DNA of 64,000 bases from Portulaca oleracea (lineage: Eukaryota; Streptophyta; Magnoliopsida; Caryophyllales; Portulacaceae): NCBI GenBank assembly GCA_029582165.1, contig CM055874.1:47839269-47903268 (forward strand), written 5' to 3'. Made by a program: the position numbers and the translations under genes. Positions 11,372 to 23,241 of the stretch are shown here, piece by piece. How positions within the stretch are numbered: position 1 is the first letter of the stretch; each line of letters starts with the position of its first letter. The notes beneath the pieces were generated by a model. The model was not told the DNA's origin and did no database searches. It worked only from the letters and a program-made list of their open reading frames with translations.

Positions 11372-12608
11372 TGATGTATTACCGGATCAAGAAAGGTTCT
11401 TAATTCCGATGATACATGAAACACGTGTAACCAAACAGGGAAGTGGGGGTGGTTCACGAGATTAGGGTGGAAAGGAGAGGAGTAATTCTCGTGAAAAGAG
11501 TTCTTTGTGGAAGCTATTTTGTCGTGAGGGCTTTTGTGGTTTCAAGATTCAAGAAAGATGGAATCTTGAACGGAAAAGAGAGAAAGGTGATTGAATCTTG
11601 GATGATGATTATAGAGGGGGTTGACGTGAGAATGGAAGAGAGGGAGAGGGTTTGGCGTTAGGTTTGGTGGAAGGGAGAGAGTATTAGGTTGTTGGGTGAG
11701 AGAGAGAGTTTGTTGGAAGGTTGTTATGGAGAGAGAAAAGAGAGCAGGAGATATTTTGTGAGAGGAGGGAGAGGGGGACGTTTGAGAGGGGTAAGCAGGA
11801 GGGGGTGACGTTGGATGGGAGAGATAAGAGGTAGGGTTTGCTGTGTCTTAACTATATTGATAGAAAGACAACAATGTAATTACCTTAACTATATTGACAG
11901 AAAGGTAAGAATGGATAGAACTAGGTTTCTAACTTGAATCCGCAAGATAGACAACCTAGGGCTAACTTGATCTAGACAACAACCTAGGATCAAGCTCTTC
12001 CTAACCACTTGGGTGTCATGCCAAGATACAATAGAAGAAAGGGGGTGAGATTTTATCCAAACACTCGAGAGAAAGCTAAAAGCTTAACTATTTTCATAAT
12101 TCAAAAGGGTGTGTTTGCCTTGAGAGGCTTACAATCCTATTTATACTAGGAGAGTCCTTAAGGGACTAGAACTCCTACTTGGCGTGCAAGCCAAGCTATT
12201 CAAACCTAGGACACTCAACCTTGGCGTGCAATACAAGTTGAATTCCTCTAACTAGACGTCATCCTACTATTAATCTCCCTTGGTTTAGAATCCTTATCCT
12301 AAGGAGAGTTTGTTATAACTAACCTTATCCTAGTTGGTTTGACTTTCCTAATCTAATTTGGATTAGTTACAAAATAGCCAACTCTATCTAGGAATCAAAA
12401 GTGACGCCTAACTAACTAAACCACACGAAAATAATTAACCTAGAATGATCAAGTTTATAATTCACTTTTCATCTTAAATTATTTTAAAAATAAAACACAC
12501 CAAAAACTATTAAAAGATAAATTACATTCAAATATCAAGATTATAAAATTAGCTTGGAATTCTTGACTTGGACGTTGGTTTCTTGGGCTTGTCAAGATGA
12601 TTAGCCCA
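11372..12608 (-). repeat. Element 1, 5' LTR, larger part
   Basis: Nearly identical to 6586-7699 except for about 123 extra bases around 12468-12590 that the left LTR lacks. The remaining 151 bp of this LTR continue at 22288-22438, beyond element 2. A TATA-like CTATTTATAC lies near 12138-12147, in the position matching that of the other LTR. Confidence 0.85.
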
Positions 12609-13120
12609 TGTGACGCCCCGGAAATTCCATTATAGAAAGTCAAAGTCAAACTAACGTTAACAGACAAAACTTAGCGGAAGACTTTAAATTTAGTTTGGGC
12701 GTCACTGCCGTATCCCCGAAGGAATACAAGGCGAGAAAGGAAAACACAACTGTCTGCTAACGGTAACTACTAACAACTCAAAATAAACTTTAAGAATTCA
12801 TAACGAAAACAGTATAAAAGATTCAAGGACTTCTAGACTCGTCGTCCTCACTTCTAATTCCCGTTCCCAACATTTAGATCTTCACCTGAAAACAAAACCT
12901 TTCACAAATGAGGGGGAAATCTCAATAATGTCTACCCCTAACGTTTAAAACAGTTTAAGTTCATTTCAATTCCTTTTGGGGAGAGGGAACAAGTCAAAAC
13001 ATTTCGCAAACCTTTAACCCTTAACTGTTTTTCTCAACCCAACCAAATCATATTTTATTATGCGGGCGGGATACCACATCCCTTAAAGTAACAAATATCA
13101 TACCGGATCCTAGATCCTCT

Positions 13121-13367
13121 GCCTACCACAAAGTACGACTGTGGTCCTGCACTTTGCCTATCACAGTTACGCACTGTGGTCCTGCACTTTCACTACCACA
13201 AAGCTACGACTGAATATCAAGAGTTCACATTTCCGCCAACCACAGTTACGACTGTGGTCCTGCACTTTGCCTACCACAAAGCTACGACCAAAATATCAAG
13301 ACTTCACCTTTCCGCCTACCACAGTTACGACTGTGGTCCTGCACTTTGCCTACCACAGGCTACGACC
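13121..13367 (-). repeat. hairpin-type tandem array in the left LTR of element 2
   Basis: About eight imperfect units carry a quasi-palindrome of the form CCACAG-ttacga-CTGTGG, separated by tcctgcactttgcct or a longer spacer. Each can fold as a short hairpin. The array occupies the same LTR position as 19020-19302, but unit order and variants differ. Confidence 0.8.
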
Positions 13368-15375
13368 AAATAAACCCGCTTAATGTTTCACTTGAATTAA
13401 TAGTATCTTATGCAAATCTCAGCTCACAACTCTCAAGTCAAACGCAACCCGGGTTATCAAAACCAATAATAAAACCACTAATAAAAGACCATCCAATTTT
13501 TCAACTCAATAAATCAAATCAAAAACATTTACAAATAGTTATCCAAAACAGATGGTCACATTTTTCTCAGAAAGTCCCCTTTCGGGATGCAATTCTTAAA
13601 ATAGATTAGAAAACATTAAAACACATTTAAAGAGCATCCCAGTGGGGATTAGAGCATAGACATTACCTGATATACTTCACAGCACAGCAAAAGAAGAACA
13701 CACTTGAGCTCACTAACGTCTCGCACTAACTCGGGCCTAGAATAAAAGTAATTATCTAATCAAAACGCGTTCTAACGAAGTTAGAATTATCTATTAACTA
13801 CCTAACCCATCCCCTAGGAACACATAGGTTCCTAACATTTACGAAATTACACTTAACATCTCTAAGATAACACATAACAGGATCACGCATTAATTTCACT
13901 CAACAATTCTTTATAAAAAGAAGCAAACAGAGGACAGATTATAACATTCACATAAAACGGGTCACAACTCGACTTCCCGACATCCTATGGGGCTGGTTCT
14001 GGACTTTTCGGAAACCTCGGGGTGTCTACTAAAACTTCTATGTTGATGGTTAAGCCCAACTCAGTCACGACGGACCTCAAAAACACCCGTCTTTCCCATT
14101 GGTCTAGGTCTGACAGGTTCCGGTAAAACGGTTATAACTCAGGCTATACAAATCAAACGTTCGATCCGTAAAATTCCTATGGTTCCTAACATCTAAGGGA
14201 ACCTCCAGTTCAAAGGGTTTGATCAAAAGGTAACTACACTAGCCGTGGAAACCCGATCTTTAGACACTAACAAAACTATCCCGTTAACGGTTATCAATTA
14301 ATTTATAATTTTAGTTCTAACTTCCACCGTTCGATCCCGGGGTCCTAATTTGGCTCAAAACAGTAACTAGGGTCTAGGGTATAAAGCCCAACTTAACTTA
14401 GGTCCAACAATCAACCTTCCCATCATAAGAACCAAATTACAACACATGAAATCAACTTTAATAATTTAATCTAATCCTACAACATGCATAAAATATCATA
14501 CACTAACATGGCATACCTTATGTACAAAAATTCTAATACCAACCTTATACTAATCATGCATGAAATATTAACGCTATCCTAAACATGAATTTCTTAACCA
14601 ATAAACAAGAAGAACCTTAAGAACATGTGGATAAACTATAAAGAACATATAAACATTTAAACTTCTAATCAAGAATCCTAAACAAACTAATTTCTTTTAA
14701 ACAAGATTAACTCAAGAACCAAGAACTAATAAACATAAACTCAACCTAACTTATTTAGGAAAAATTAAACATGAATTACACAAGAAAGGACCCTACGAAA
14801 TAAAAGAACATAATATTTAACTTAATGAAACAAGAAACCTAACTAATTTACAAGAATCAAGAAGACTTAGGTTTTCATGTACAAGAACCATAAAGAACTT
14901 AGTAACATTAACTACTAATCAAGAACCTAAGGTTTTAATAACAAGAAATCAACCTAATTCATGTAACAAACTTAACAAGAATTATTCCTAGGGAACAATA
15001 AAGGACTTAACGATTAAACAACTAAACATTCAAGAATTTAACCTAAGTAATAAATTTCCAAATTCGTACATACAATAATATTGTGGTCTAACGATTCATG
15101 TAAAGAAAATAAAGAACATTAAACAATCACTTTCAAACCTAATAATCAACTATTACAACCTAAATCTAATTACAATTTGTAACATAAAATTACACATAAC
15201 AATTAGGAAAATTACACATAATTACAACAAGAAAAATAATTACAATTAACTTTCCCTAATTACAAAAATTACAGAAATTAATAACAATAATAATTACAAT
15301 TATATAAAACAGATTAATAATAATAAAACAAGAAAAGAAAAAGGAAAAAGAAAAGAAAAGGAAGAAATAAAACAG

Positions 15376-15402
15376 TTTAGGGTTAGGGTTAGGGTTAGGG
15401 TT
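15376..15402. repeat. TTAGGG telomere-like repeats in the LTR
   Basis: Four consecutive TTAGGG hexamers, read on the plus strand, bounded by TTTAGGG-like ends; the other LTR has the same block at 21311-21338. On the element's sense strand this reads AACCCTAA. It lies downstream of the TATA box, so probably in the transcribed leader. Confidence 0.8.
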
Positions 15403-15874
15403 TACGTAAGGTTTCTCAGTGGTTCTGGCTACGGTGGCGGTGTGCGACGGTCGGAGGGAGTGCGTCGGAGGTCAGGGCGTTGTCGGAAGGTGGTTGTCGG
15501 ACGGTCAGGGGCAGCGACGAGGGCGGCGTTCGACGTTGGTTTCTCGAGCAAAGAAGAATGGCGTGTTCGAGGGCCTTTTCTTCGACGTTGGGCGAGGGTC
15601 GCCTGGGGATGAGGCAGCGACGGCGACGCTGGTGGCGACGGTGGTGCGCCTGGTGGTCGTCCGATGCGAAGCAGAGGCAGGGGACAAAAAGAAGAAAAAG
15701 AAGGAAGGAGAGAGAAGGGCGGAAGAAAGTGGTTGCCGCGGTTGTGGTGGCGCAGGTGGCCGACGACCGCGAGGGTGCTGGGGCTGCTGGCGAGAGAGGG
15801 AGAGAGGGAGGAGAGATGGTAGGTTTAGGGTTTGGTAATGAGAGATTAAGGTTAGATAAGGGTTTAGGGGGGGT

Positions 15875-15883
15875 TTTTATACT
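15875..15883 (-). promoter_or_regulatory. TATA box of element 2 LTR
   Basis: GTATAAAAA on the minus strand. The corresponding position in element 3 reads TATAAAAA. It agrees with the minus orientation given by PBS and PPT. Confidence 0.55.
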
Positions 15884-16208
15884 AATGCTCCCATTTAGGC
15901 CCACTAATCCTATTCCTAACCCAACCCATTAAGCTAAAAAAAAATAGAATTAAGGAATTACTAATAATAGTAATAATAATATTAATACTAATAGTCATAT
16001 AATCACATAGCAAATATTCACGGAATTAATCACATAATAATATTGGTCAGCGGAAAATACTAATCTACCCTTGTTAGTCCCTCAACGGTCCTACGAGCTC
16101 AAGCGTTAGCATAAATAAACACATTACGAACAACAGTAAATAACGAAGTCAACCTATTTTGTTAACGACGTCACGGTCAGCATCGTTGGATTTTTTTCGG
16201 GGTTTTAC

Positions 16209-16365
16209 ATCATTACCTTCTTAAAAGAAGTTTCGTCCTCGAAACTTAAACTTAAACTTAACCCTAACGGCCCGGTAAGGAAACTAACGGTTCCATTCCT
16301 CCTAAAACTCGAGGTTTTACATCATTACCTTCTTAAAAGAGGTTTCGTCCTCGAAACCTGACGTA
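16209..16365 (-). repeat. tandem PPT/LTR-start units, element 2
   Basis: The motif block GAAACTTCTTTTAAGAAGG followed by TAATGATGTAAAAC occurs twice: once inside the LTR (LTR-like start at 16209) and once at the real LTR edge (start at 16321), 112 bp apart. The inner copy is also present in the right LTR (22170 and 22282), so it is part of the element. Confidence 0.85.
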
Positions 16366-16411
16366 CCTTTAAGAGTAACATAGGTGAGGCTACTTGCTGT
16401 CATCTTCTCTT

Positions 16412-17510
16412 CTACTTTCCAGGTTCTTGATAACTTAAAGGTGAAGCTCTCTGGTCTTCATTGTTCCCATCATTTCCATTGCTTTCATTGTCATAGCCCT
16501 CCGAGGTCAACTGGGGACACTGTCTTATGTGGTGTTGGGGGCTTCCACACTTAAAGCATCCTCCCCTTACAAGCCTTGTTCTACAATCTCGAGCATAATG
16601 CCTGTGTCGCCACGGCTTCGCAGTCATGACATTCAAGGGCGATTGCTTTGCCAATTGTTGGGGCGGAACCTCTTCTCTTGATAGGGTTGAGGTGGGTTGA
16701 AACGGGGCGACTCTTTCCTCTTATGCCCTTGCATGCCAAGTTGTCGCTCCATGTCGTGCATTACCCTTTCTACAGTGAGGGCAACGTTCAGCATATTCTG
16801 GTAAAACGTGAACTCACGTGATGACATCCGATCCTGAATTTTGCAGTTCAATCCATCCCAGAATCGATCCATCCTCAGTTGTTCACTAGACACAAGAGCA
16901 GGTGCAAACCGAGATAGTTCGGTGAACTTAGTGGAGTAACCAAGCACGCTACGCTCTCCTTGGCGTAAGTCCATGAATTCCTTTTCTTTCGCCTTTTGAA
17001 GGGACATAGGATAGAACCGATCTTTCAGCACAACCTTAAAATGGTTCCAATCAAAACTCGGTTCGGTTCGTATCTCCTTCACACTAGCCCACCATAGATC
17101 GGCCTCCTCCTTCAGGTGGTATGCAGCAAAATCCACCCGTAGCTCCTCGGGACAACGGGTTGTGTCGAAAATCTTTTCAATCTCTCTAACCCAATCTTCA
17201 AAGACTTTGGGGTCAGCTACCCCTGTATAAGCGGGCGGGTTGAAGCTATTGAACCTTTGGAGGAGAGCGGAGGGATCGCTCTCCCTTTCTCCTCCTTGTC
17301 GATCCACTACCCTCTTCAGAAGATCCTCGTGCTTGTTAAGCATCTCGATCATCAGCAGGCTAGCAAGGTCGTTCCCTGGTGTTGTCGTACTCGACCCTGA
17401 TATCAAGTGAGGAAGACGTTGGCGCAGTTCAGTCGCGGTTTGAGGGCGCTGTTGGTGAAACTGCGGCGCTCCCGATTAACATTGTTGGGTTGAGAACCGT
17501 TCATGTCCGA
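16412..17510 (-). pseudogene. Element 2 gag, broken
   Basis: It matches the intact gag of element 3. The start MSDMNGSQPNNVNRE (17510) is followed by an indel and a stop. The capsid-like core runs 17406-16633 (EDWVREIEKIFD, HLKEEADLWWASVKE, RFYPMSLQKAKEKEFMDL), which is the retrotransposon gag domain of Ty3/gypsy. A small deletion near 16640 removes the first CCHC zinc knuckle and shifts the frame. The second knuckle CFKCGSPQHHIRQC survives at about 16540 in another frame. Gag packages element RNA into virus-like particles. Confidence 0.9.
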
Positions 17511-17939
17511 CATCCTGGTTCAAAGGGGTCGATTTAGACTACTAGGGTTCTTATTCTCACAACGTAAATACGAATTCTGAAGTTAACTACTCTTGTTATA
17601 CTAGAACATAAAAGAACTCGACAAGTAACAGATCCATAAGCATATCTTTAACTCTAATCGCATTTAATAGCATCACATTTCAACACTTTGGTACTTGCAA
17701 CAAAATTCAAGGGTTCCATCTTTGAGATTAACTCCACATTTTACTTGATCATTTGCCAACATCCTTTCACTTTCATAAGATTATAACAATAGCTCAAGAA
17801 AAGAAATTCATTATTTTATATCACTTGCACCCGAGCATAACATAAAGTTTCATACTCTCCTAACTGAGGTTAACAAAAGCAACAAACCACACGGTTATAA
17901 ATTTAAACAATCAAAAACTAATTACATGTAAGTATTACC

Positions 17940-18408
17940 ACTTGGGACTACTTCCACTACTCTTTTACTAACTCTACTTAGAGTATTTTCATACGAAAGA
18001 GAGTTCCTGCGGACCACGATTGGGGTCCAATCAGGATCGTCAAACTCATCCTCAGAGTCCTCCTCGGAGTCTGCTTCCACCTCGAACTCTACCAGAACCT
18101 CATCTTAAGGCTCGGTCTTTCATTGAGGCTGCCTTCTCTGCAACCTAAAATCTCCAGCGACTACTCCTTGCATGTTAAGCTCTCCTTCAGCATCCAAGTT
18201 CTCATCGGAGGTCTTCTTTCGCTTCCAGACCCTCCTTGGGGTTGTATTCCGTACCCACTTCGGGTTTCAATTCTTTTCGAGGAGCTAAAGTCTCATGCTC
18301 ATAGCAAGGGTGACGATATACATTCCAACATATGAAGCTAACATAATCAAGCAGAGACTTACAACATATAAGAAATCCAAGAAACAAACAAACATTCCAT
18401 ACCCCCAT
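17940..18408 (-). other. Element 2 leader with acidic ORF remnant
   Basis: Between PBS and gag the minus strand has a 68-codon ORF (18408-18202, ends LEAKEDLR) and, after a stop, an acidic frame (about 18105-17940) with EADSEEDSEDEFDDPDW followed by a basic stretch. Both are conserved in element 3 (30249-30040 and about 29940-29790). It may be the remnant of an upstream ORF. Confidence 0.4.
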
Positions 18409-18489
18409 CCTACACTCATCACTCCGAACGTAGCATCCTAAGGTCTAACTAAACCTAAGGGACACTTAGGAGCTACCAGGTCGCAACCC

Positions 18490-18505
18490 AGAGCTCTGAT
18501 ACCAT
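18490..18505 (-). other. Element 2 primer-binding site
   Basis: TGGTATCAGAGCTCTG on the minus strand, starting 2 nt after the LTR end GGCGTCACA. It is complementary to initiator tRNA-Met and fixes the minus orientation. Confidence 0.85.
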
Positions 18506-18507
18506 TC

Positions 18508-21500
18508 TGTGACGCCCCGGAAATTCCATTATAGAAAGCCAAAGTCAAACTAACGTTAACAGACAAAACTTAGCGGAAGACTTCAAATTTAGTTTGGGCG
18601 TCACTGCCGTATCCCCGAAGGAATACAAGGCGAGAAAGGAAAACACAACTGTCTGCTAACGGTAACTACTAACAACTCAAAACAAACTTTAAGAATTCAT
18701 AACGAAAACAGTATAAAAGATTCAAGGACTTCTAGACTCGTCGTCCTCACTTCTAATTCCCGTTCCCAGCATTTAGATCTTCACCTGAAAACAAAACATT
18801 TCAAAAATGAGGGGGAAATCTCAATAATGTCTACCCCTAACGTTTAAAACAGTTTAAGTTCATTTCAATTCCTTTTGGGGAGAGGGAACAAGTCAAAACA
18901 TTTCGCAAACCTTTAACCCTTAACTGTTTTTCTCAACCCAACCAAATCATATTTTATTATGCGGGCGGGATACCACATCCCTTAAAGTAACAAATATCAT
19001 ACCGGATCCTAGATCCTCTGCCTACCACAGGCTACGACCTGTGGTCCTGCACTTTGCCTATCACAGCTACGACTGGGTCCTGCACTTTGCCTACCACAGC
19101 TACGACTGAATATCAAGAGTTCACATTTCCGCCTACCACAGGCTACGACCAGGGTCCCAGACCCTTTGCCTACCACAGGCTACGACCAGGGTCCCAGACT
19201 CTTTGCCTACCACAGGCTACGACCAAAATATCAAGAGTTCACCTTTCCGCCTACCACAGCTCCACTGTGGTCCGGACCCTTTGCCTACCACAGGCTACGA
19301 CCAAATAAACCCGCTTAATGTTTCACTTGAATTAATAGTATCTTATGCAAATCTCAGCTCACAACTCTCAAGTCAAACGCAACCCGGGTTATCAAAACCA
19401 ATAATAAAACCACTAATAAAAGACCATCCAATTTTTCAACTCAATAAATCAAATCACAAACATTTACAAATAGTTATCCAAAACAGATGGTCACATTTTT
19501 CTCAGAAAGTCCCCTTTCGGGATGCAATTCTTAAAATAGATTAGAAAACATTAAAACACATTTAAAGAGCATCCCAGTGGGGATTAGAGCATAGACATTA
19601 CCTGATATACTTCACAGCACAGCAAAAGAAGAACACACTTGAGCTCACTAACGTCTCGCACTAATTCGGGCCTAGAATAAAAGTAATTATCTAATCAAAA
19701 CGCGTTCTAACGAAGTTAGAATTATCTATTAACTACCTAACCCATCCCCTAGGAACACTTAGGTTCCTAAAATTTACGAAATTACACTTAACATCTCTAA
19801 GATAACACATAACAGGATCACGCATTAATTTCACTCAACAATTCTTTATAAAAAGAAGCAAACAGAGGACAGATTATAACATTCACATAAAACGGGTCAC
19901 AACTCGACTTCCTGACATCCTATGGGGCTGGTTCAGGACTTTTCGGAAACCTCGGGGTGTCTACTAAAACTTCTATATTGATGGTTAAGCCCAACTCAGT
20001 CCCGAAGGACCTCAAAAACACCCGTCTTTCCCATTGGTCCAGGTCTGACAGGTTCCGGTAAAACGGTTATAACTCGGGCTATACAAATCAAACGTTCGAT
20101 CCGTAAAATTCCTATGGTTCCTAACATCTAAGGGAACCTCCAATTCAAAGGGTTTGATCAAAAGGTAACTACACTAGCCGTGGAAACCCGATCTTTAGAC
20201 ACTAACAAAACTGTCCCGTTAACGGTTATCAATTAATTTATAATTTTAGTTCTAACTTCCACCGTTCGAACCCGGGGTCCTAATTTGGCTCAAAACAGTA
20301 ACTAGGGTCTAGGGTATAAAGCCCAACTTAACTTAGGTCCAACAATCAACCTTCCCATCATAAGAACCAAATTACAACACATGAAATCAACTTTAATAAT
20401 TTAATCTAATCCTACAACATGCATAAAATATCATACACTAACATGGCATACCTTATGTACAAAAATTCTAATACCAACCTTATACTAATCATGCATGAAA
20501 TATTAACGCTATCCTAAACATGAATTTCTTAACCAATAAACAAGAAGAACCTTAAGAACATGTGGATAAACTATAAAGAACATATAAACATTTAAACTTC
20601 TAATCAAGAATCCTAAACAAACTAATTTCTTTTAAACAAGATTAACTCAAGAACCAAGAACTAATAAACATAAACTCAACCTAACTTATTTAGGCAAAAT
20701 TAAACATGAATTACACAAGAAAGGACCCTACGAAATAAAAGAACATAATATTTAACTTAATGAAACAAGAAACCTAACTAATTTACAAGAATCAAGAAGA
20801 CTTAGGTTTTCATGTACAAGAACCATAAAGAACTTAGTAACATTAACTACTAATCAAGAACCTAAGGTTTTAATAACAAGAAATCAACCTAATTCATGTA
20901 ACAAACTTAACAAGATTTATTCCTAGGGAACAATAAAGGACTTAACGATTAAACAACTAAACATTCAAGAATTTAACCTAAGTAATAAATTTCCAAATTC
21001 GTACATACAATAATATTGTGGTCTAACGATTCATGTAAAGAAAATAAAGAACATTAAAGAATCACTTTCAAACCTAATAATCAACTATTACAACCTAAAT
21101 CTAATTACAATTTGTAACATAAAATTACACATAACAATTAGGAAAATTACACATAATTACAACAAGAAAAATAATTACAATTAACTTCCCCTAATTACAA
21201 AAATTACAGAAATTAATAACAATAATAATTACAATTATATAAAACAGATTAATAATAATAAAACAAGAAAAGAAAAAGGAAAAGGAAAAGAAAAGGAAGA
21301 AATAAAACAGTTTAGGGTTAGGGTTAGGGTTAGGGTTTACGTAAGGTTTCTCGGTGGTTCTGGCTACAGTGGCGGTGTGCGACGGTCGGAGGGAGTGCGT
21401 CGGAGGTCAGGGCGTCGTCGGAAGGTGGTTATCGGACGGTCAGGGGCAGCGACGAGGGCGGCGTTCGACGTTGGTTTCTCGAGCAGCAGCAGCGGCAGGT

Positions 21501-22282
21501 TCGAGGGCCTTTTCTTCGACGAGGGCGGCGCTGGCGACGTCGGGGCGGCAGTGCGAGGGTCGCCTGGGGATGAGGCAGCGACGGCGACGCTGGTGGCGAC
21601 GGTGGTGCGCCTGGTGGTCGTCCGATGCGAAGCAGAGGCAGGGGACAAAAAGAAGAAAAAGAAGGAAGGAGAGAGAAGGGCGGAAGAAAGTGGTTGCGGC
21701 GGTTGTGGTGGCGCAGGTGGCCGACGACCGCGAGGGTGCTGGGGCTGCTGGCGAGAGAGGGAGAGAGGGAGGAGAGATGGTAGGTTTAGGGTTTGGTAAT
21801 GAGAGATTAGGGTTAGATAAGGGTTTAGGGGGGGTTTTTATACTAATGCTCCCATTTAGGCCCACTAATCCTGTTCCTAACCCAACCCATTAAGCTAAAA
21901 AAAAATAGAATTAAGGAATTACTAATAATAGTAATAATAATATTAATACTAATAGTCATATAATCACATAGCAAATATTCACGGAATTAATCACATAATA
22001 ATATTGGTCAGCGGAAATTACTAATCTACCCTTGTTAGTCCCTCAACGGTCCTACGAGCTCAAGCGTTAGCATAAATAAACACATTACGAACAACAGTAA
22101 ATAACGAAGTCAACCTATTTTGTTAACGACGTCACGGTCAGCATCGTTGGATTTTTTTCGGGGTTTTACATCATTACCTTCTTAAGAGAAGTTTCGTCCT
22201 CGAAACTTAAACTTAAACTTAACCCTAACGGCCCGGTAAGGAAACTAACGGTTCCATTCCTCCTAAAACTCGCGGTTTTACA
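18508..22282 (-). repeat. Element 2, 5' LTR (3775 bp)
   Basis: Near-identical partner of 12609-16321, sharing ends, TATA, telomere-like block (21311-21338) and extra PPT unit. The main differences are the hairpin array (19020-19302) and an in-LTR indel cluster in the GC-rich block near 21484-21550. Confidence 0.9.
19020..19302 (-). repeat. hairpin-type tandem array in the right LTR of element 2
   Basis: Same position as 13121-13367 but with different units: several copies read gctacgaccagggtcccaga and cctaccacaggctacgacc. The flanks on both sides are nearly identical between the two LTRs. Confidence 0.8.
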
Positions 22283-22287
22283 GCCCA

Positions 22288-22438
22288 ACTTTAGGATGTT
22301 TGGACATCCTCTTGGAATAAGTTGCACACTATATGAGTAGGCCTTTGGACTTCGACGTTGTACCCTTCTTCTATGGTCCATTCCACTTCTTTGTAAATGA
22401 TTTGGATTTCTTGATTGGAAGTGGACTGATTTTCATCA
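22288..22438 (-). repeat. Element 1, 5' LTR, remaining 151 bp
   Basis: Homologous to 7700-7850 and ends at CA 22438 against the catct TSD. It completes the right LTR of element 1, cut by element 2; 22283-22287 is the second TSD copy of element 2. Confidence 0.85.
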
Positions 22439-22443
22439 CATCT

Positions 22444-23241
22444 GCCCCAAAAGGTTTAACACATCCCCATCAAAATCATTTTCCTAGGATGCCAAATTTC
22501 ACTCCAAGGTGTATTTTCTATCATCCTAATTCAAGCCCACACCTAACTAACAGTACCTCACACACAACGGCAAGACCACAAACCAACCCAAGTCTACCTT
22601 AGAAAGCCATAAGAGACGCTACCAAGACCACACCACCAAACTCCTAACACTAGGCACAAAACGAGAATACAACTCCACGTACAAATTAACCAAGAAAAAT
22701 AGGAAAAGAAAGCTAGAAATGCAGGAGACGAAACTTGGTTCGCCAATTCTGGCCTCAGCCTCGGAGCCCAAACTGACCGGCCACCCGCGACAACCCTGAC
22801 TTCCCACGACCGGTCTTCCGCGACCTATGCAACAAAGGGAACTCGCCTTGCTCACCAAATTTAGAACACAGCTCACTAGCCCAAAGCAAACTGAAGCCCT
22901 GTGGCACAACATCACACCTCCAACAGCGGAACGTCACATGGAGAAAACACTTTTGACTGCTCTGAAACCTCCCCCCCCCCCCCCACACACACACACACCA
23001 GAACGTACTAAAAAACATCGAACATCACTAAAGAAACTACCTAACAACACACTAAAGAATGGCTAACAAAGAAAGATAAAGGCAGAGATGAAAAGAACGG
23101 AGGACGGTCGTGCCGGTGGCAGCCTTCATTGGGCCATAGCGGCCTCCAACCGGTCGTCACCGGCACCGACAATGACAAATAATGGCGCAACTATATGGTA
23201 GGTGAGAAGACGCGTAAAATTTTGTCACCATTTTACTTTGA
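22444..23241 (-). pseudogene. 5' part of the probable TPR retrocopy
   Basis: Removing elements 1 and 2 joins 22444 to 6585. On the minus strand a frame DFDGDVLNLLGQ then runs without a stop into MVHPSQA of the TPR part. An upstream TAG shows further decay. Farther right the minus strand is GC-richer with a C-run (22971-22984) and a CA-run, and no reading frame I recognise; it may be 5' leader. The right edge meets the second copy of the 22-bp direct repeat at 23242. Confidence 0.5.

Larger units (their letters stand above)
12609..16321 (-). repeat. Element 2, 3' LTR (3713 bp)
   Basis: In element orientation it starts TGTAAAACCTCGAG at 16321 and ends GGCGTCACA at 12609. Notable parts are an extra internal copy of PPT plus LTR start (LTR-like start at 16209), a TATA box at 15875-15883, a GC-rich block of about 450 bp (15410-15830), telomere-like repeats at 15376-15402, a long AT-rich part (14400-15360), and a quasi-palindrome array at 13121-13367. 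Confidence 0.9.
12609..22282 (-). mobile_element. Element 2: gag-only LTR retrotransposon with giant LTRs, TSD gccca
   Basis: A 9674-bp unit is flanked by gccca (12604-12608 and 22283-22287) and lies in the 5' LTR of element 1. The LTRs are 12609-16321 (3713 bp) and 18508-22282 (3775 bp). The internal region is only 2186 bp (16322-18507) and holds a PBS, a leader and gag, with no trace of protease, RT, RNase H or integrase. This matches non-autonomous TR-GAG-type elements. Orientation is minus. Its gag is broken here; a close relative with intact gag is element 3. Mobilisation in trans by a Tekay-type chromovirus such as element 4 is an inference from gag and PPT similarity. Confidence 0.9.
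6586..22438 (-). mobile_element. Element 1: Ty3/gypsy chromovirus (CRM-like), full-length frame, TSD catct
   Basis: The termini are TG at 6586 and CA at 22438, flanked by catct (6581-6585 and 22439-22443). LTRs are 6586-7850 and 11372-22438; the second is split by element 2 (12609-22282). Orientation is minus, shown by a tRNA-Met-type PBS next to the right LTR (11353-11368), a polypurine tract next to the left LTR (7851-7860) and minus-strand pol. Gag appears deleted: protease begins only ~260 bp from the 5' LTR. Pol carries several stops and a frameshift, so the copy is dead. It inserted into the TPR gene copy close to its readable ATG. Confidence 0.85.

Noticed and set aside
15416..15932. 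Long GC-rich frames on both strands (up to 162 codons) in the LTR of element 2
   Set aside because: The minus frame starts upstream of the TATA box and lacks a later ATG. The composition is simple (P, S, A, R), and frames stay open on both strands because of GC content. The copy in the other LTR changes frame through indels.
18123..18335. Plus-strand 70-codon frame conserved in elements 2 and 3
   Set aside because: It is antisense to the leader. Conservation follows from overall identity of the two elements.
7700..22438. Element 1 as a tandem, three-LTR dimer, since 22283-22438 matches 7700-7850 beyond an apparent LTR end
   Set aside because: Extending the LTR to the polypurine tract at 7851 makes 22288-22438 the missing part of the 5' LTR. 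The catct TSD at both outer edges then fits a single ordinary insertion.
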